Shown here: one piece after another, positions 2,673 through 6,569 of the stretch
Numbering within the stretch: position 1 is the stretch's first letter
Layout of the letters: every line of letters begins with the position of its first letter
Assembly (NCBI GenBank): GCA_016189965.1
Contig: JACPRL010000121.1
Location: 1 to 6,569, forward strand
DNA length: 6,569 bases
Direction: 5' to 3'
Source of the DNA: Acidobacteriota bacterium
GTDB lineage: Bacteria > Acidobacteriota > Terriglobia > Acidiferrales > 2-02-FULL-67-57
Notes under the pieces: generated by a model
Seen by the model: the letters and a program-made list of their open reading frames with translations, nothing else
The model's database searches: none
Told to the model about the DNA's origin: nothing
Position numbers and translations under genes: made by a program

Positions 2673-5135
2673 TCACTCGGCGCGACGCAGCACAGTCAGG
2701 TGTGGGTCGAGCAGTAGTTCGTCCGGTTTCGAGGGCACGGCGAAGCGGAAGTCGACTTTGGGGCCGGTGGCCACCACCGTGCCCAGCCGGCGCTGCTCCC
2801 GGCCCCAGCGGGCGAAGACCGGCAGCGGCGTGAGGAAGACGTCGGGCACCTCCGACTGCTCGATCGTCCCTTCGACCGCCCAGGCGCCTTCGCCCTGCCG
2901 CCGCGCCTGCCAGCGCAGCCGGTAGCGCGGGATGCCGGTCTGGTAGACCCACTGCTCGAAGAACCAGTCGAGGCGGCCGCTCTGCTCGACGTCGGCCGGC
3001 GCTGGCAGCGCCGCTTCGAGCGCCCGCTGGAACGCCGCCGTCGTCAGCGGCTCCTCGCTCTGCTGGGCCAGCGCGCGCAGCACGCCGAAGAACGCCGCCT
3101 CCGAGCCCGTCTCGGAATCGCGGAACAGCTCGCGCAGCATGTGGATCACCCACGGGCCTTTCTTGTAGATCAGCCCCACGTAGCCGTCCGGGCTGCGCGA
3201 GGAGTCGAGCCGCAAACCGAGCGCCAGCGCGCCGGTGGCTTCGAGCGGCTGGCCGTCGGCGTCGGCTTTGAGCAGCTCCCGCCGGTAGCGCTCCAGCCAT
3301 TCGCGCACGCGCGCCGGCCCGTTCTCCTGCCGTTCGAGGAAGAGCAGAGCCGAGTAAGCGGCCAGGCTTTCGGCCAGCCACTGGTCGCGGTAGCGAGGCG
3401 TCTGCACCCAGTTGCCCCACCACTGGTGCGCGGTCTCGTGCGCCGGCACCAGCTCGCTGTAGTGCTGGCGCACGCCCTCGCTCACGTTGAGCCGCCCCAG
3501 GCTCTCCGCGGAGAGAAAGCAGAAGGTCGGCAGGTAGATGAGTCCCGGATAGCCCTGCGCCCACAGCCCAGGGCTCTGCGACACTTTCAGCTCGCCGTAG
3601 GGAAACTCTCCGAAGAGCCCGCTGAACATGCCGAGCGCCGCGGCGATTTCCTTGCCCACGCGAGCCATTCCTTCGGTCGGCGCCGGCGGCGGCGCAGGCG
3701 CCGGGCGGTCGACAATCGCGGGCGCGGCGCGAAACGGGTCTTCGCGCCGCGGTCCGAGCTCGCCCGGCAGCGCTGCCGGCGCTTCCGGCGGCGGCCGCAG
3801 CGAGGCCAGCAGGCGCGGCTCAAGTTCCCGGTGGGCGTAAATAGTGACCTCGGCGTCGGCGCCCTCGCCCCGGTGCGCCTCGTAGTCGCCCAGGTTGAAG
3901 CCCGCCACCGGCAGCGGCACTTCGCTCTGCCACACGCTCTCCTTCCACTCGCCTTCTTCGCGGCTCTCCCGCAGCCGCCCCACCGCCACCAGCGTCCACC
4001 GCCGCGGATAGCGGAAGCGCAGGCAATAGTGGGCCAGCGAAGCAACTCCCGGCCGCGGATACCAGCTTTCCCGCGCCCCCACGTGCAGCACGCCGCTGCC
4101 CAGGTCGGCAATCACGCGCCCACGATAGCGGAAGCGCAGCCTGTGCCGCCCTGTCGCTGCCTCGGGCAACGCCACCGCCACGAGGTCGCTGCCGCGGTGC
4201 CGCGCTTCCTCCGGGCTGAAGCTGACGTTTTGGAAGAACTCCAGCCGCTCCGGGCGGCTCTCCTCCCCGGCCCCCAACGCCGCCACTTCCTCGACCATCA
4301 GGAAGCGGGAGAGCTCGAACGTCAACACGCGGATTGGGCTCGTCCCCAGTTCCAGCTCCACCTCGCAGGTCACCTCGAGTTCGTGCGCAGGCGAGAAGGT
4401 GGCGTCAATCTGATAGGAGAGCGCACGCGGACGCGAAGGAGCCGGCGCGGCGTCCGCCCGGCTGAACGACGTCCAGACGTCGTAGTATGCTACCCCGTCT
4501 GTCGCCCGCACTTGCCCCACCTGCACCTGCTCCGGCCGCCGCTCGTCCACTACCACGTCGAACGACCGCAACCGCTCGCCGCGCACCGCGGCGTAGAAGT
4601 AGGGCCGGGGCGCCGGATCGAGAAAATCCAGCAGCAGCCGCTGCGCGTGCAGCCGGTCGAGGAACGGCAGCCGTCCCGCCCAACGGGCCGCGAGCTCCGC
4701 AGCGTCCGTTCGTTGCCCGCGCCCGCCCGCTATCTGCGCCCGCAGCTCCTCGGCGGTGTTGTCGCTGAAGCGGAAGTAGGCGCGGTTGAAGGTTTCGGTC
4801 AGGATGGGCGAGCCGGTGAATTTCAGCATCTGTTGGCGTTCCGGCCGGTCGGGCGGCACGATGAGGATTTCTCCCGCACCGTCGAAGATCGCGCCGGTCA
4901 CGCGCCCTTCGATCGGCTCGAGAAATATCAGCGTGCCGTGGCGCAGGTTCAGTCGGAGTGCGTCGCGGCGCAGATAAAGGTCGGTGACCTTGTAGGCCTG
5001 GTGCGTGTCGAGCCGCAGCCCCTGCAGCTTCTCGAGCAGCGCGCGGGCAGTGCGCGGCGTCTCCGCCGGTGCCGCTGACGCTCCCAGCAGCAGCGCCGCC
5101 AGCCACCATGCCGCCCTTGGCGCGCGACCCTTCAC
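2673..5135 (-). CDS. Exported M1-like (gluzincin) zinc metallopeptidase
   Basis: From GTG 5135-5133 the product has 820 residues. A Sec signal peptide is clear: basic KGRAPR, hydrophobic AAWWLAALLLGASA, likely cleavage after A24 (APA-E). The catalytic domain (about 490-720) has H566-E-T-A-H570-Q-W-W-G-N, with E589 19 residues after H570 (WLAES), the HExxH-x18-E pattern of family M1. E567 is the expected base and Y657 (IYKKG) the expected catalytic Tyr. The GxMEN motif of classical M1 aminopeptidases is absent; at the matching place is Q527-G-Y-P-G. Residues about 25-490 hold mostly beta-strand sequence and a proline-rich linker (RPAPAPPPAP), and about 740-820 form a beta-rich C-terminal domain. 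The frame is open to a TTG at 5171, but GTG gives the better signal peptide. It is transcribed away from another exported metallopeptidase gene, 71 bp apart. The substrate is unknown. Confidence 0.9.
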   Translation of the reverse strand: MKGRAPRAAWWLAALLLGASAAPAETPRTARALLEKLQGLRLDTHQAYKVTDLYLRRDALRLNLRHGTLIFLEPIEGRVTGAIFDGAGEILIVPPDRPERQQMLKFTGSPILTETFNRAYFRFSDNTAEELRAQIAGGRGQRTDAAELAARWAGRLPFLDRLHAQRLLLDFLDPAPRPYFYAAVRGERLRSFDVVVDERRPEQVQVGQVRATDGVAYYDVWTSFSRADAAPAPSRPRALSYQIDATFSPAHELEVTCEVELELGTSPIRVLTFELSRFLMVEEVAALGAGEESRPERLEFFQNVSFSPEEARHRGSDLVAVALPEAATGRHRLRFRYRGRVIADLGSGVLHVGARESWYPRPGVASLAHYCLRFRYPRRWTLVAVGRLRESREEGEWKESVWQSEVPLPVAGFNLGDYEAHRGEGADAEVTIYAHRELEPRLLASLRPPPEAPAALPGELGPRREDPFRAAPAIVDRPAPAPPPAPTEGMARVGKEIAAALGMFSGLFGEFPYGELKVSQSPGLWAQGYPGLIYLPTFCFLSAESLGRLNVSEGVRQHYSELVPAHETAHQWWGNWVQTPRYRDQWLAESLAAYSALLFLERQENGPARVREWLERYRRELLKADADGQPLEATGALALGLRLDSSRSPDGYVGLIYKKGPWVIHMLRELFRDSETGSEAAFFGVLRALAQQSEEPLTTAAFQRALEAALPAPADVEQSGRLDWFFEQWVYQTGIPRYRLRWQARRQGEGAWAVEGTIEQSEVPDVFLTPLPVFARWGREQRRLGTVVATGPKVDFRFAVPSKPDELLLDPHLTVLRRAE

Positions 5136-5194
5136 ACCCTCGACTCTAGACCACTCGCCGCCGCCCCGCAACTCGGCTCGCCCTCGGCTTCTGC

Positions 5195-5209
5195 TAGAAT
5201 CATTCGATG
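5195..5209 (+). promoter_or_regulatory. Candidate -10 box giving a leaderless start for the TPR-peptidase gene
   Basis: TAGAAT (5195-5200) lies 6 nt before ATG 5207-5209, so initiation at the usual distance would begin at or next to the start codon. No Shine-Dalgarno precedes the ATG, which fits leaderless translation. No good -35 is seen. The 71 bp between the two divergent peptidase genes must hold both promoters; I cannot identify the leftward one. Confidence 0.35.
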
Positions 5210-6569
5210 CGCGCTGCAGTGAAAAGGTCGAACCCCATCGCCTGCCCTCGTTGCCGTCGGCTTCGCTCGGCTGCTTTCCTCCTCGCGCTCGGGTGGTTGA
5301 GCGCGCTTTCGGCGGCGGCGGACATCATCGTGCTCAAGAGCGGCACCCGCATCGAAGCCTGGGGCGTCGAGGAGCGCGGCGACAAGGTCTACTACGAAGG
5401 TCCGGCCGGCCAGGTGGCGCTGCCACGGCGCCTGGTCGAGCGCATTGAGCGCAGCGATGCCCTGCCCAGTTGGGCCACGGCCGGCTCGCAAGCTGCCGCC
5501 GAACTGCCTCCGCCTGACCTGCCGGCCCTGGGCGACCCCGACGTCACCGCCGTCATCGCCGGCGACAAGATTGACCGCGAGGTGCTGGCCCGCCTCGAAG
5601 TGGAAGCCGAGCGCAACGGCAGCGAAGCCGCCCGCCAGCGCGCCGCCGCCGCCCATGTGCTGATCGCCCAATTTCTTTTCAGCCGTGGGCAGGTGCCTGC
5701 GGCCGGTGACGCCGTCCGCCGCGCGCTCAGCTTTGCGCCCCAGGAGCCCGCGCTGCTGCTCTTTCTGGCCGTGCTCGAGGTCGAGCAGCAGCGCTACGCC
5801 GCGGCGCTCGAGCACCTGCGGCCGGTTTTGAATGGTTCGCGCTACCTGTTCGAAGCCTACCGCCTCGAGGGCTGGATTCACTATCAGAGCGAAGACATGC
5901 CCCGCGCCATCGCCGCCTGGAAACGCGCCCTGGCCGAGCGCTCCGACTCCGAGCTCGAAGCCCTGCTCGCCCGCACCGAGCGCGAAGCCCAGGCCGCGGA
6001 AGCCTTCGAGCAGCGTGGCAGCGGCCGCTTCGAGTTGCGCTTTGATGGCGGCGAAGTCCCCACGCGCGTCGCCGCCGGCATCCTGGCAGCGCTCGAGAAT
6101 ATGTACGGCGAGATGGCCAGCACCTTCAACGTCGCTCCCCGCCAGCCCATCGTCGTCCTGCTCTACGCCAACCAGACCTTTTACGAACTGACTGGGCTGC
6201 CGGCGGAAGTCCACGGGCTGTTCGACGGCAAGATCCGCGTGCCGGTCCGCGGGCTGGTCTCTCTCGCGCCCGAGCTCGAGCGCACGCTGCGCCACGAACT
6301 CGTCCATGCCTTTGTATTTGTCAAGACACGCGGCCACTCTCCGCGCTGGCTCCAGGAAGGACTGGCGCAGTGGCACGCCGGCCAGCGCCCGTGGGTCGGG
6401 TTGGAAACGTTCCGCCCGCTCTTCGAGCCCCGCGACGGCACGTCGCTCGTGCACATCGAAGTCGGCTTCGCGGGCGACGCTGCGCAGGTGATGGGCTCCT
6501 ACTACGCTTCCTGGCTCGTCGTTGATACTCTCGAGCGCCGCTACGGCTCGGCCGGCATGCTGCGCTTCC
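5207..6569 (+). CDS. Exported TPR protein with Peptidase_MA_2-type zinc metallopeptidase domain, cut by window edge
   Basis: The first 454 residues are visible and no stop occurs before the edge. An N-terminal signal (hydrophobic 21-37, ALSAAA, then D39) is followed by a small domain at about 39-82, DIIVLKSGTRIEA...GQVALPRRLVERIE, a style seen at the start of several acidobacterial secreted proteins (from memory). Helical TPR-like repeats span about 145-255 (AAGDAVRRALSFAPQEP, AAALEHLRPVL, AIAAWKRAL). From about 275 a gluzincin-type domain begins: H363-E-L-V-H367, then W381-L-Q-E384-G-L-A, giving HExxH-x16-E as in the Peptidase_MA_2 (DUF1570-like) group. H363, H367 and E384 should bind zinc and E364 should be catalytic. 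The n-region contains C13-P-R-C16, which is unusual before a signal helix. ATG 5207 has no Shine-Dalgarno. The family is fairly secure; substrate and peptidase activity are not. Confidence 0.88.
   Translation, partial: MRAAVKRSNPIACPRCRRLRSAAFLLALGWLSALSAAADIIVLKSGTRIEAWGVEERGDKVYYEGPAGQVALPRRLVERIERSDALPSWATAGSQAAAELPPPDLPALGDPDVTAVIAGDKIDREVLARLEVEAERNGSEAARQRAAAAHVLIAQFLFSRGQVPAAGDAVRRALSFAPQEPALLLFLAVLEVEQQRYAAALEHLRPVLNGSRYLFEAYRLEGWIHYQSEDMPRAIAAWKRALAERSDSELEALLARTEREAQAAEAFEQRGSGRFELRFDGGEVPTRVAAGILAALENMYGEMASTFNVAPRQPIVVLLYANQTFYELTGLPAEVHGLFDGKIRVPVRGLVSLAPELERTLRHELVHAFVFVKTRGHSPRWLQEGLAQWHAGQRPWVGLETFRPLFEPRDGTSLVHIEVGFAGDAAQVMGSYYASWLVVDTLERRYGSAGMLRF

Noticed and set aside
2602..3564. 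320-codon minus-strand frame overlapping the end of the peptidase gene
   Set aside because: It is out of frame with the HExxH-containing reading frame and has low-complexity content.
3141..5078. 645-codon plus-strand open frame inside the peptidase gene
   Set aside because: Its translation is rich in Arg, His, Pro and Ala with no motifs, while the opposite strand encodes an intact M1-like zinc peptidase.
5136..5171. TTG start at 5171 for the M1-like peptidase
   Set aside because: It would place 12 Gly- and Glu-containing residues before the signal peptide; GTG 5135 gives a normal n-region. It is not excluded experimentally.
5132..6454. 440-codon minus-strand open frame opposite the TPR-peptidase gene
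   Set aside because: It is antisense to a frame with a signal peptide, TPR-like repeats and HELVH...E; its own content has no conserved motif.

Overview
This 6.6 kb window is high-GC chromosomal DNA from a Gram-negative-type bacterium. The proteins (an RlpA lipoprotein with a SPOR domain, a HIT hydrolase, an M1-like metallopeptidase, a TPR/Peptidase_MA protein) and the intergenic hairpin repeats with CTAAAG-type cores suggest an uncultured or little-studied Acidobacteriota. That assignment is an inference from style; there is no rRNA or marker gene here to prove it.

Layout from left to right. (i) Positions 1-426, minus strand: the N-terminal part of a zinc-ribbon protein (cut by the window edge), preceded by a 73-residue two-helix membrane protein whose middle strikingly resembles the DTYYVVAHFHY segment of cytochrome oxidase subunit I. 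A 20-codon open frame may act as its leader. (ii) Positions 427-549: a divergent control region with a good sigma70-type promoter (TTGCGG, 17 bp, TATAAT) reading right. (iii) Positions 550-2300, plus strand: an arginine-rich 82-residue protein, rlpA (start overlapping the previous stop as GTGA), a 222-bp gap with hairpins, a HIT-family (HINT-type) hydrolase and a 79-residue two-helix membrane protein. (iv) Positions 2301-2672: a convergent gap packed with palindromes, including a mirror-symmetric set of hairpins that share a CT-NN-AG centre. (v) Positions 2673-5135, minus strand: a large secreted or periplasmic M1-like zinc metallopeptidase. (vi) Positions 5207-6569, plus strand: a divergently transcribed secreted TPR protein with a Peptidase_MA_2-like zinc site, running off the right edge.

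Working together: RlpA is an envelope or cell-division factor that binds peptidoglycan stripped of stem peptides, and the arginine-rich small protein is probably translated with it. The HIT hydrolase and its small membrane partner form a tight pair with a 9-bp gap. The two peptidase genes share a 71-bp divergent promoter region, and both encode exported gluzincin-type (HExxH...E) proteins. No mobile element, CRISPR array, tRNA or rRNA was seen. The least explained items are the COX1-motif microprotein and the compensated hairpin family in the convergent gap.
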